Shown in pieces: positions 1-6,446 of a stretch of 7,859 nucleotides of DNA. The first letter of the stretch is position 1; each line of letters opens with the position of its first letter. Location of the stretch: assembly GCA_015655255.1 (NCBI GenBank), contig JAATFJ010000099.1, positions 1 through 7,859 of the forward strand, in the 5' to 3' direction. The notes beneath the pieces are model-generated. The model did not search any database. It saw nothing but the letters and a program-made list of their open reading frames with translations, and was not told the origin of the DNA. Source of the DNA: Actinomycetales bacterium (GTDB lineage Bacteria > Actinomycetota > Actinomycetes > Actinomycetales > Microbacteriaceae). The translations under genes were made by a program, and so were the position numbers.

Positions 1-514
1 CGTAGAAGTTGGAGATACCGACGTGGAGCGCCTTGCCGGAGCGTACAGCCGTCACGAGCGCGTCGACGGTCTCGTCCAGCGGGGTGGCAGGGTCGGGATG
101 GTGGAAGTAGAACACATCGACGTAGTCCGTCCCGAGGTCGCGGAGGGAGTGGTCGAGGCTCTGCAGCAGGCTCTTCCGCGAGCCGCCCTTGAGGTAGGGG
201 CTCACCCCGATGGGGTTGCCCGCCTTCGAGGTGAGTACGAGTTCCTCCCGCCAGGCGTGCAGGTCCTCACGCAGGAGCCGTCCGAAGCTCTTCTCCGCCG
301 CGCGGTGCGGCGGACCGTAGCGGTTCGCGTTGTCGAAGTGCACGACCCCCGCGTCGAAGGCCGCAAGCAGGATCTCCCGCTGGGTCTCGTAGGGGGTCCT
401 GTCGCCGAACTTCTGCCACAGGCCGAAGGCGAATTCGGGGACGGTCAGTCCCGTGCTCCCCGCCCTGCGCCACCCCAGGGTCTCGTAGCGGTCTTCTGCG
501 GGCTGATAGGTCAT
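1..514 (-). CDS. Aldo/keto reductase, YghZ/L-glyceraldehyde 3-phosphate reductase type (C-terminus cut off by the left window edge)
   Basis: The first 171 codons of an NADPH-dependent aldo/keto reductase are present; the rest lies beyond the left edge (the family is usually about 330-350 residues). The start is the ATG at 514-512, giving MTYQPAEDRYETLGWRRAGS. From there the reading is colinear with what I remember of E. coli YghZ: GLWQKFG, then FDNANRYGPP (60-69), FGRLLRED (77-84), TSKAG (95-99), GGSRKSLL (110-117), DVFYFHHPD (133-141) and SGKALHVGIS (159-168). The catalytic tetrad is Asp61, Tyr66, Lys97 and His138. YghZ-type enzymes reduce small aldehydes such as L-glyceraldehyde 3-phosphate and methylglyoxal in the cytoplasm. 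The gene starts 42 bases after the stop of the preceding aldo/keto reductase. A weak AAAGG-type ribosome-binding site lies about 10 bases upstream of the ATG. In this operon it may reduce an aldehyde or ketone released by C-S bond cleavage, but that is inference. Family assignment is firm; the substrate is unknown. Confidence 0.92.
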   Translation of the reverse strand, partial: MTYQPAEDRYETLGWRRAGSTGLTVPEFAFGLWQKFGDRTPYETQREILLAAFDAGVVHFDNANRYGPPHRAAEKSFGRLLREDLHAWREELVLTSKAGNPIGVSPYLKGGSRKSLLQSLDHSLRDLGTDYVDVFYFHHPDPATPLDETVDALVTAVRSGKALHVGISNFY

Positions 515-556
515 GGCTGTTATGCCTTTCGGTGAGGTGATCGGTGAACGTGTCGA

Positions 557-1612
557 TCAGTCGGCGCGGTGCGAGCGCCGCAGGCCTGCGGCGGTGAGCT
601 CATCCGGTATACGCCCGTTGTCACGCTCCAGGAAGGTGGTTCCGGGGGGCACGATGCGATCGATCTCATCGAGGATGTCAGCGTCCAGAACAATCGAGGC
701 CGCGTCGAGATACGCGTCCAGATGCTCCCGCGTCCGTGGGCCGGAGACGACCGTGGACACCGCGGGATGCGTGAGCGCAAATCCGATCGACAGTTGTGGC
801 AGGGTGAGACCAGAGCGCTCGGCAAGGAGCGCAAGGCGCTCGGTTGCGGCGAGTTTCGCGGCGTTCGCGGGGTCCGTGACGTCGAAGCGGCCGGCCCAAA
901 CGCGTGCGGCGCGAGAAGATTCCGGTTGCGCTGCCCCCTCTCGGTATGCCCCGCTCAACCATCCCGCCGCGAGGGGACCGAAGGTGAGGATGCCGAGCCC
1001 GTACTTCTGCGCGACGGGGAGAGTCGTTCGTTCCACGAGCCGGATGAGCGGGGAGTAGGGCACCTGCTCGGTGAGCGCCGGAACGAAGTGGTGCTCACGG
1101 GCGAGGAACTGGGCCTCCACGACCTCATCGGCCCCGAAAACGCTCGTCCCGTAATAGCGGATCTTGCCCTGGTGGACGAGATCGTCGAGCGCAGCGATTG
1201 TCTCAATGAGCGGAGTGTGCGGGTCCGGCCGGTGCGCCTGATAGAGGTCGATGTGGTCGGTGCCGAGGCGGCGGAGACTGTCCTCCACGGCACGCTGAAT
1301 CCAGCGACGGGAGTTCCCCGCGTGCAGGGGGTTCTCGCCGATCTGCCCGTGGAACTTCGTGGCGATGATGAGGTCATCACGGTGTCCTCGTATGGCCTCG
1401 CCAACGATCTCTTCGCTTCGCCCCTGGTTGTAGACATCGGCTGTGTCGATCACGGTGATGCCGGCATCGATCGCCGCCCGCGTGAGCGCGATCGATTCCT
1501 CCCGGTCCGTGGGACCTCCGAAGTTCATCGTTCCCAGAGTGATCCTGCTCACGGGCACGCCGCTGCGGCCCAGCCAGTCCTGCCCGATTGCCGGGCGAGT
1601 CTCCTCGGTCAT
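557..1612 (-). CDS. Aldo/keto reductase, general family
   Basis: A complete 351-residue NAD(P)H-dependent oxidoreductase with the (beta/alpha)8 aldo/keto reductase fold. Visible motifs are TLGTMNFGG (25-33), VIDTADVYNQG (54-64), IATKFHG (83-89), SLRRLGTDHIDLYQAHRPD (112-130), GKIRYYGTS (149-157) and the C-terminal cofactor-binding SGPRT (290-294). The tetrad is Asp56, Tyr61, Lys86 and His127. Most relatives have Ser-Asn after the strand ending at 155; here the stretch reads GTSVFG, so the usual Asn seems replaced. The ATG at 1612-1610 was chosen because a strong GAGGAG lies 5 bases upstream. A longer version could start at a TTG at 1657 that overlaps the preceding stop codon, but that TTG has no good ribosome-binding site, and the extra 15 residues resemble no part of the family. 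It follows the DszC/SfnB-like gene by 41 bases. A role in reducing the carbonyl product of desulfurisation is inferred only from the neighbours. Confidence 0.93.
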   Translation of the reverse strand: MTEETRPAIGQDWLGRSGVPVSRITLGTMNFGGPTDREESIALTRAAIDAGITVIDTADVYNQGRSEEIVGEAIRGHRDDLIIATKFHGQIGENPLHAGNSRRWIQRAVEDSLRRLGTDHIDLYQAHRPDPHTPLIETIAALDDLVHQGKIRYYGTSVFGADEVVEAQFLAREHHFVPALTEQVPYSPLIRLVERTTLPVAQKYGLGILTFGPLAAGWLSGAYREGAAQPESSRAARVWAGRFDVTDPANAAKLAATERLALLAERSGLTLPQLSIGFALTHPAVSTVVSGPRTREHLDAYLDAASIVLDADILDEIDRIVPPGTTFLERDNGRIPDELTAAGLRRSHRAD

Positions 1613-1617
1613 GGTGT

Positions 1618-1623
1618 CTCCTC
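1618..1623 (-). promoter_or_regulatory. Strong ribosome-binding site deciding the start of the 351-residue aldo/keto reductase
   Basis: The minus strand reads GAGGAG, then five bases, then ATG at 1612. This favours that ATG over the in-frame TTG 45 bases upstream, which has no comparable site. Confidence 0.75.
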
Positions 1624-1653
1624 GCGTTCGCGCATCGTCTTCTCGGGTCCCGT

Positions 1654-2835
1654 TCAAAAAAGCCCGTTAGCGGGTGGTTCTTCTCCGGCCAGCAGCCACC
1701 CGCCGATCGCGGCTGCCTTCCAGGTGCGCGGGTTGTGGTTCGCCACCGTGCGCGCGTTGCGCCAATGGCGATCCAGGCCATGCTGGCGTCCCGTGAGCGT
1801 GCCACCACCGAGGTCGAAGAGTGCTTCACTCGCGGCGAGCGCCTGCTCCCCTGTGCCGATGTACGCTTCCGCGACGGCGATGACGGCGTCCACCGCCGTG
1901 TTCTCTCCCGGAGAGACCCAATGCCGATCGAGGGCCTCCGCGGCGGCGACCACCTGTGCCCGGGCGGTGAATGCAGCCGTCGCGATCCTCCCGGTCACGA
2001 GGCGGACGTAAGGGTCATCCGCACTGCGCGAGGCCGTGGAGTGCTTGATCGGGCGGGCCACCTCCTGCACGATCCGTACGGCATCGTCCCGCACCGCCGC
2101 CGCGATTCCCGCGGACGTCGCCGCGAGGATGAGGTGGGCAAGGGAGATATGAGGGTGGCATTTGGGTGCATCCGGCTCGCTGAGTTCGTCCCGCGCGACG
2201 CGCACTCCCTGCAGCAAGGTGCTGCCACTCGCGGTAAGTCGCTGGCCGATGGCGTCGAAGTCGTCGAGCCGAACGACCCCCTCACGGTCGGTGGGAACAC
2301 TGAAGTTCACAATCCGGCCTTGGTCGTCCAGCGCCGTTCCGGAGAACCACTGCGCATGCAGGCCCCCCGTGCTGTAATGCTTCGCCCCCTCGATGCGCAG
2401 CCCCTGCGCATCCTCGATAAGACGGGTACGCACCTCCCCGGGCTTCCCGCCGGTCTCGTTCGCCGTGCCGGAGAAGAGATCTCCGGCACGGATGCGTTCC
2501 CGGGTGCGTTCTCGCACCTCGGGGCTCACGTCACCGGTTGCCAGCGACTCCGCGGCGAGGAAGCCGGGACGCAACGCCTGGGCGACATTCGAATCCGCGG
2601 CCGCGATGTCGATGATGAGTTCTGCGAGTTGCCGCACGGTCGCACCAGCCCCTCCATCGGCGAGCGGAAGCCGAACACGAAGGACCCCCGCATCGGCGAG
2701 CGCACGGATTTCTGCGAAAGGGTGCTCTCTTTCCGCATCTCGCCGTGCCGACTGGGCGCGGAGTTCGTCGAGGATCGGGGCGACCGCGGCACGGATCTCG
2801 GAAACGGTCACGGAAGTGGATTCGGTGGTGCTCAT
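1654..2835 (-). CDS. FMNH2-dependent monooxygenase of the DszC/SfnB type (acyl-CoA dehydrogenase fold)
   Basis: A 393-residue protein with the acyl-CoA dehydrogenase fold, close to the roughly 400 residues usual for the sulfur-acquisition oxidoreductase (SfnB) and dibenzothiophene monooxygenase (DszC) group. Order of parts: N-terminal helical domain (about 10-115, with LADAGVLRVRLPLADGGAGA at 46-65), middle beta domain (about 118-225, with AGDLFSGTANE at 117-127 and IEGAKHYSTGG at 148-158), and C-terminal helical domain (about 230-385). The hallmark is DRHWRNARTVANHNP at 355-369. This matches the RNART...H motif of the group, where the His (here His367) is implicated in flavin C4a-oxygen chemistry, and it is not the catalytic-glutamate pattern of true acyl-CoA dehydrogenases. 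Such enzymes use reduced FMN and O2 to oxygenate a sulfur atom or a sulfone. Its ATG overlaps the metY stop as ATGA. The ribosome-binding site is weak (GGATGG), suggesting translational coupling to metY. The stretch ALRPGF (87-92) lacks a His where I would expect one in this group, an uncertain point. Substrate unknown. Confidence 0.88.
   Translation of the reverse strand: MSTTESTSVTVSEIRAAVAPILDELRAQSARRDAEREHPFAEIRALADAGVLRVRLPLADGGAGATVRQLAELIIDIAAADSNVAQALRPGFLAAESLATGDVSPEVRERTRERIRAGDLFSGTANETGGKPGEVRTRLIEDAQGLRIEGAKHYSTGGLHAQWFSGTALDDQGRIVNFSVPTDREGVVRLDDFDAIGQRLTASGSTLLQGVRVARDELSEPDAPKCHPHISLAHLILAATSAGIAAAVRDDAVRIVQEVARPIKHSTASRSADDPYVRLVTGRIATAAFTARAQVVAAAEALDRHWVSPGENTAVDAVIAVAEAYIGTGEQALAASEALFDLGGGTLTGRQHGLDRHWRNARTVANHNPRTWKAAAIGGWLLAGEEPPANGLF
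1656..1674 (-). terminator. Possible weak intrinsic terminator or attenuator at the end of the DszC/SfnB-like gene
   Basis: The minus strand reads CCCG-CTAA-CGGG, one C, then six T residues. That is a 4-bp all-GC stem, a 4-base loop and a U-tract in the RNA. It spans the last codons of the DszC/SfnB-like gene and runs into its TGA stop. The stem is short for a terminator, so partial termination or 3'-end stabilisation is more likely than a hard stop. It is also coding sequence (Pro-Ala-Asn-Gly-Leu-Phe), so the pattern may be chance. Confidence 0.25.
2463..2491. repeat. Perfect 12-bp inverted repeat (hairpin) inside the DszC/SfnB-like gene
   Basis: The plus strand reads CCGTGCCGGAGA (2463-2474), five bases AGAGA, then TCTCCGGCACGG (2480-2491), an exact reverse complement. 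The minus-strand RNA would form the same 12-bp GC-rich stem with a 5-base loop. No T-run follows, so it is not an intrinsic terminator. It encodes part of AGDLFSGT, a region conserved in this fold. Confidence 0.85.
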
Positions 2836-4250
2836 AATCCATCCGCCGCCGTCAGTTCAGCCTCGACGCGGGTGCCGTAGAGGGAGGGAGGATTCGCCCC
2901 ACGGAGCACGGCGAAGGCGCGGTCGAGATCGGCGAGAAGGTCTTCTGGCTCCTCGATTCCCACGGAGAGGCGGATGAGACCGGGATGGATGCCCGCGGAG
3001 TCGCGCTCAGCCTGGCTGAGCTTGGAGTGCGTCGTCGTAGGAGGATGCAGGATCATCGATCGGACATCACCGATATGCGTCATCCGTGTGAAGACCTCGA
3101 CCGCATCGATGAGGGTGCGCGCTGCTTCCTGTCCCCCCGCGAGAGTGAAGGCGAACACAGATCCCGGGCCCTTCGGGTAGTACTTCTCGGCGAGTGCGTG
3201 ATAGGCATTCTTCGCTAACCCCGCGTAATCGACGCTCACGACCTCCGGCTGCCTCGCGAGCCACGTGGCGAGCGCCAGAGCGTTGCTCGTGTGCCGCTGC
3301 ATGCGCAGCGACAGCGTCTCGATGCCCTGTTGGAGGAGGAAGGCGTTGAAGGGCGAAAGACTCGTACCCAATCGGCCGGCAACGACGGCGCGAGTGAAGG
3401 CGAAGTTCGCATTCCCGCCGAATTTCTCGATCCACGTCACGGTATCGCCGTCACCGCCGTGCACGGGCTGGTGCAGGTGCGGGTACCGATCGGGGTGCGC
3501 CGCCCAATCAAATCGTCCGGCGTCGACGACAACACCGCCGATGGAGTTCCCGTGCCCCGCGAGGAACTTGCTCGTGGAATGGAAAACGATATCGGCACCG
3601 TAGTCGATCGGTCGGAGAAGATACGGGGTGGCGATCGTCGCATCGATGGCGAAGGGCACAGTGCTCTCATGGGCGACATCGGCGATCGTCTCGATGTCGA
3701 TGAGGTCGTTCTTGGGGTTGGGGATCGCTTCCCCAAAGAACAAACGGGTGTTATCCCGTACACGCCTACGCCAGTCATCGGGATCGTTGGGATGCTCGAC
3801 GAACTCCACTTCGATCCCGAAACGCGCGAAGTTGCCGCGGAAGAGTGCACGAGTTCCCTCGTAGATGCTGGGGGCAGAGAGGAAATGATCTCCCGCTTTC
3901 AAAACACCGAGAAGAGCAACGCTGGCGGCGGCCTGTCCGCTGCCCGTGAGTGTCGCGCCGACTCCGTGGTCGAGGTCGGCAAGCGCCTTCTCCACCGCGG
4001 CGTTGGTGGGATTGTTGGTGCGCGAGTAGACGTATCCGGCGTCTTCCCCCGCGAAACGTGCCTTCGCGTGATCGAAGTCGTCGAAGATAAAGCCCGCACT
4101 GAGATAGATGGGGGTGATGCGCGCACCGTACCCACCTTCGCCGAGGTACCCGGAGTGCACCTGCGTGGTAGTGAAGCCAAACTCGTGCGGTGCTGCGGCG
4201 GCGGAATTGCTCACGGAATTCTCGTTTCCCTCGATCGTATTCGTCGTCAT
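2832..4250 (-). CDS. metY: O-acetylhomoserine sulfhydrylase (MetY-type, PLP-dependent Cys/Met metabolism enzyme)
   Basis: A 472-residue cytoplasmic enzyme of the trans-sulfuration (Cys/Met metabolism) PLP family. It would combine O-acetylhomoserine with sulfide or a thiol to give homocysteine or methionine. The first ~22 residues are a low-complexity leader, then FTTTQVHSGY (26-35), the conserved ITPIYLSAGFIF (45-56), YSRTNNPT (75-82), SGQAAASVALL (104-114), HSTSKFLAGHG (224-234) with PLP-binding Lys228, and LIRLSVGIE (425-433) with the carboxylate-binding Arg427. The length and the TWIEKFGGN-type insertion (272-280) fit O-acetylhomoserine sulfhydrylase better than cystathionine synthase or lyase, which are near 380-400 residues. 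The PLP-ring motif is usually DNT; here it is IDATIATP (202-209), so Asp203 is kept but the Asn is replaced. The ATG overlaps the stop of the upstream short luciferase-like gene (ATGA) and has AGGAG 8 bases upstream. Its place between monooxygenase genes suggests it captures sulfur freed by them, or processes a thiol directly. Confidence 0.93.
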   Translation of the reverse strand: MTTNTIEGNENSVSNSAAAAPHEFGFTTTQVHSGYLGEGGYGARITPIYLSAGFIFDDFDHAKARFAGEDAGYVYSRTNNPTNAAVEKALADLDHGVGATLTGSGQAAASVALLGVLKAGDHFLSAPSIYEGTRALFRGNFARFGIEVEFVEHPNDPDDWRRRVRDNTRLFFGEAIPNPKNDLIDIETIADVAHESTVPFAIDATIATPYLLRPIDYGADIVFHSTSKFLAGHGNSIGGVVVDAGRFDWAAHPDRYPHLHQPVHGGDGDTVTWIEKFGGNANFAFTRAVVAGRLGTSLSPFNAFLLQQGIETLSLRMQRHTSNALALATWLARQPEVVSVDYAGLAKNAYHALAEKYYPKGPGSVFAFTLAGGQEAARTLIDAVEVFTRMTHIGDVRSMILHPPTTTHSKLSQAERDSAGIHPGLIRLSVGIEEPEDLLADLDRAFAVLRGANPPSLYGTRVEAELTAADGL

Positions 4251-5146
4251 GCGGAGAGCTCCTGCGCCTCTGCGGCACGGAGAATGCGGCGCAGGGGACT
4301 ATGTTCCCGGGGCGGGAGAAGGTCGGCCTCGGCGGCGGCATCGAAGAAAGCGGCCGCTGTTGCCGCCGGCTCGTCATCCTCGATCCGCAGAATGATGCCG
4401 CGCGCACCCGCGGCGGCAAGGACACCGACCGTCTCCTCCGCGGTGCCGGACAGAACCTCCGCCTCTCCACCCGCCTGAGGTCGCCAGATAAATCGGCGCA
4501 GCGCGACGGGGTCATCCCCCGATGGGTCGACGAGCGCGTCCGCGCCTTTCGCGTCCGCGAGCGCGCCACGGTCCACGAGGATCGCCGCTTCGTATTCCGG
4601 CGTCAACGGCACATTGAGTGCACCGGCAACCGCATACACCTCACCGCGGTACGCGGCAGGGGCGATACTGCGGACATCGGCGAGCAGCCCGGCATTGCGA
4701 TCTCCGATGAGAGCATCCTGCGGAAAGCTCGCCCACAGTCGACGGAGGACCTCAACATACTCGTCCGCCGTCACCGCGTCCGCCGTCACGCCGGAGGAAG
4801 TCGTCACCGGGTCCACTCCCGTCGAACGCAGATAGACGCCGGCACCGCCGTGAGTGAGTCTGGCCAATGTCTGAATGCGACGGGCGAGGTTGTACGGCGC
4901 GTCTCTTCCCGTCTGCGCCTCGACGATCACCGGAATTCCGATCTCTGCCGCGGTGAGATACCCCGCGAGGATCGTCGGGTCCACCGTGGGCGCCTCGCCG
5001 CGAGGGAGCAATAAGGCCGTTGCTCCTCCTCGTGCAGCGATACGCGCGACATCGATAACGTCCTGCACGGCGTGCCGAGTCGCCGGACCGTCTGTCGCCT
5101 GTACCGCGGGAAGCTCGATAATCACCTGCTGCACTGCGTTACTCAT
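4247..5146 (-). CDS. Short, divergent luciferase-like (LLM) flavin monooxygenase relative, possibly a non-catalytic partner
   Basis: A 299-residue protein that looks like a cut-down member of the NtaA/SnaA/DszA luciferase-like family (normally about 430-460 residues). Recognisable pieces, in family order: APYNLARRIQTLARL (83-97), TADEYVEVLRRLWASFPQDALIGDRNAGLLAD (126-157), YRGEVYAVAGALNVP (166-180) and a C-terminal SGTAEETVGVLAAAGARGIIL (233-253), equivalent to the family's VGTPEQIAD...GADGF segment. Missing or altered are the N-terminal substrate and flavin loops, the GGRAGWNVVTS signature (here HGGAGVYLRSTG, 99-110), the QGRPVLVQAGAS strand (here EYEAAILVDRG, 184-194) and the ~120-residue helical insertion after it. 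It starts 12 bases after the full LLM gene and overlaps metY by 4 bases. The reading frame is clean, so it does not look like a recent pseudogene. A structural partner subunit, as LuxB is to LuxA, is one possibility; a substrate-specialised enzyme is another. Confidence 0.75.
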   Translation of the reverse strand: MSNAVQQVIIELPAVQATDGPATRHAVQDVIDVARIAARGGATALLLPRGEAPTVDPTILAGYLTAAEIGIPVIVEAQTGRDAPYNLARRIQTLARLTHGGAGVYLRSTGVDPVTTSSGVTADAVTADEYVEVLRRLWASFPQDALIGDRNAGLLADVRSIAPAAYRGEVYAVAGALNVPLTPEYEAAILVDRGALADAKGADALVDPSGDDPVALRRFIWRPQAGGEAEVLSGTAEETVGVLAAAGARGIILRIEDDEPAATAAAFFDAAAEADLLPPREHSPLRRILRAAEAQELSA

Positions 5147-5154
5147 CTCTTCTT

Positions 5155-5160
5155 CTCCTC
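5155..5160 (-). promoter_or_regulatory. Ribosome-binding site fused to the preceding stop codon (TGAGGAG)
   Basis: The TGA stop of the 419-residue LLM gene (5161-5159) runs directly into GAGGAG (5160-5155), 8 bases before the ATG of the 299-residue gene. Ribosomes finishing the first gene sit on the second gene's binding site, a layout expected to couple the two translations. That would suit two subunits made together. Confidence 0.7.
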
Positions 5161-6418
5161 ACCAGGTCTTCTCGAGCACGGGAGCCGCGGCGCGCAGGGG
5201 CGCCTGCACCGGCAGTCCCAGGTGGTCGCGCAATGTGCGACCCGTGTACTCGCGACGGAACAGTCCGCGCCGCTGCAGTTCCGGGATCACCTGTTCGGCG
5301 AAGTGATCGAATCCGCTGGGCAGGGCGTCCGGCATGACGTTGAACCCGTCGGCGGCGCCACGACGGAACCATTCCTCGATGTCGTCGGCGATCTGTTCGG
5401 GGGTGCCTACGACGATGCGGTGTCCCCCGCCGCCGCCGAGGTGCCGCAGGAGTTCGCGATATGTGGGTTTCTCCCGCTCGATAACGCCGAGCACCAGGCG
5501 ATAGAAGGTTTGCGAACCCGCCGCTTTCTCTGGAACCGGCAGAAGGTCGCGCGGCACCTTCTCATCGAGGTCGACGCCGCTGACGTCGATGCCGAGCTGA
5601 CCACTGAGACGCTTGATCGCGTAGGGCTCCGGCACGAGTTCGGCAAGGAGCTGACGCCGTTCCTGCGCCTCGGCCTCGGTGCTGCCGACGACCGTGGACA
5701 GCCCCGGCAGGATCGCGACATGCTCCGGGCGACGCCCAAAGGCGATCGCTTGCTCGTCGACGGCGCGACGGAAGGCGAGCGCCTCGTCGATCGTCTGCGC
5801 TGCGGTGAAAATGACCTCCGCGTGCTCGCCGGCGAGCTTCGTCCCATCCTTCGAGGCGCCCGCCTGCACGAGGACGGGACGACCCTGCGGGGAGGCAGGG
5901 ACGGAGGCCGCACCCTCCCGACCCGCCCACGCCGCGATGACGCGGGCCGTCACATCGCTCGCCCGCGAGTACCGCGCGGTGTGGTCTGGTTCCGCGTTCC
6001 GCCCGAAGTTCGCCGCGGCGGCGGCTCCCGCGGTCGTCACGACGTTCCACCCCGCACGCCCTCCGGAGAGCGCATCAAGTGAGGCGATGCGCTCGGCGAG
6101 TTCGTCCGCATCGTTGTAGCTGGAGGAGAACGTCCCGATGAGCCCCACCCGCTCGGTCTCGGCGGCGATCCGAGCGAGCAGGACGCTCGGCTCGAAGCTG
6201 TTGCCGGGTCGATAGGCGAGGTCAGGCTCAATCCCTGGCCCGTCCGCGAGGAAGACGGCATCGAGCGCCGCGCTCTCCGCCTTCTTCGCGATGTCGACAT
6301 AGTGGCCGAGCTGGTACGCGCTCAGGGGATCGTTCTCCGGCACACGCCAGGATCCACCGAAGACCCCGGCGTTGAGGATGTTGACGTTGATGTGCAGTTC
6401 CCGCGGAGTATCGGTCAT
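5159..6418 (-). CDS. FMN-dependent monooxygenase, luciferase-like NtaA/SnaA/DszA family, with an internal ~40-residue gap relative to the family
   Basis: A 419-residue cytoplasmic enzyme of the two-component flavin monooxygenase group, which uses FMNH2 from a separate reductase plus O2. Motifs: LHINVNILNAGVFGGSWR (8-25), AESAALDAVFLADG (47-60), FEPSVLLARIAAETERVGLI (75-94), SYNDADELAERIASLDALSGGRAGWNVVTTAG (100-131), NFGRN (137-141), QGRPVLVQAGASKDG (178-192), AILPGLSTVVGSTEAEA (235-251), VGTPEQIADDIEEWFRRGAADGFN (337-360) and RRGLFRREYTGRTLRDHLGL (383-402). Relatives have a further ~40 residues between the helix at 150-165 (which normally continues VVRGLWDSW...) and QGRP; here only about a dozen residues (AGREGAASVPAS) fill the place. 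The frame continues through it. The ATG at 6418 was chosen over a longer open frame because AGGAG lies 6 bases upstream and the family N-terminus begins here. It lies 28 bases after the solute-binding gene and 12 before its short relative. DszA, SnaA and NtaA cleave a sulfone, oxidise a pristinamycin and break nitrilotriacetate; the substrate here is unknown. Confidence 0.93.
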   Translation of the reverse strand: MTDTPRELHINVNILNAGVFGGSWRVPENDPLSAYQLGHYVDIAKKAESAALDAVFLADGPGIEPDLAYRPGNSFEPSVLLARIAAETERVGLIGTFSSSYNDADELAERIASLDALSGGRAGWNVVTTAGAAAAANFGRNAEPDHTARYSRASDVTARVIAAWAGREGAASVPASPQGRPVLVQAGASKDGTKLAGEHAEVIFTAAQTIDEALAFRRAVDEQAIAFGRRPEHVAILPGLSTVVGSTEAEAQERRQLLAELVPEPYAIKRLSGQLGIDVSGVDLDEKVPRDLLPVPEKAAGSQTFYRLVLGVIEREKPTYRELLRHLGGGGGHRIVVGTPEQIADDIEEWFRRGAADGFNVMPDALPSGFDHFAEQVIPELQRRGLFRREYTGRTLRDHLGLPVQAPLRAAAPVLEKTW

Positions 6419-6424
6419 CGCGTG

Positions 6425-6429
6425 CTCCT
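6425..6429 (-). promoter_or_regulatory. Ribosome-binding site deciding the start of the 419-residue LLM monooxygenase
   Basis: AGGAG on the minus strand with a 6-base spacer to the ATG at 6418. It lies in the 28-base gap after the solute-binding gene's stop. It supports this start against the open frame that continues upstream into the solute-binding gene. Confidence 0.7.
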
Positions 6430-6446
6430 GCCCGTGGGGTACGAAG

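Noticed and set aside
1613..1657. TTG start for the aldo/keto reductase overlapping the preceding TGA as TTGA
   Set aside because: No ribosome-binding site precedes it, and the added 15 residues are not family-like; the downstream ATG has GAGGAG 5 bases away. Translational coupling through TTGA cannot be fully excluded.
569..2011. Plus-strand open frame of 480 codons opposite the aldo/keto reductase
   Set aside because: It runs across two real genes and the gap between them, with no family resemblance; it is a shadow frame.
1588..2880. Long plus-strand open frame (430 codons) opposite the DszC/SfnB-like gene
   Set aside because: It is antisense to a clear family member, has no recognisable motifs and has the Arg/Gly-rich composition expected from high-GC antisense frames.
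3291..4478. Plus-strand open frame of 395 codons opposite metY
   Set aside because: Antisense shadow of a well-supported PLP enzyme; no plausible ribosome-binding site or motif.
4247..5146. The short LLM-like gene as a simple pseudogene
   Set aside because: It has an unbroken frame, a strong ribosome-binding site and exact 4-base overlap with metY, and it keeps several family segments; decay would be expected to disturb these.
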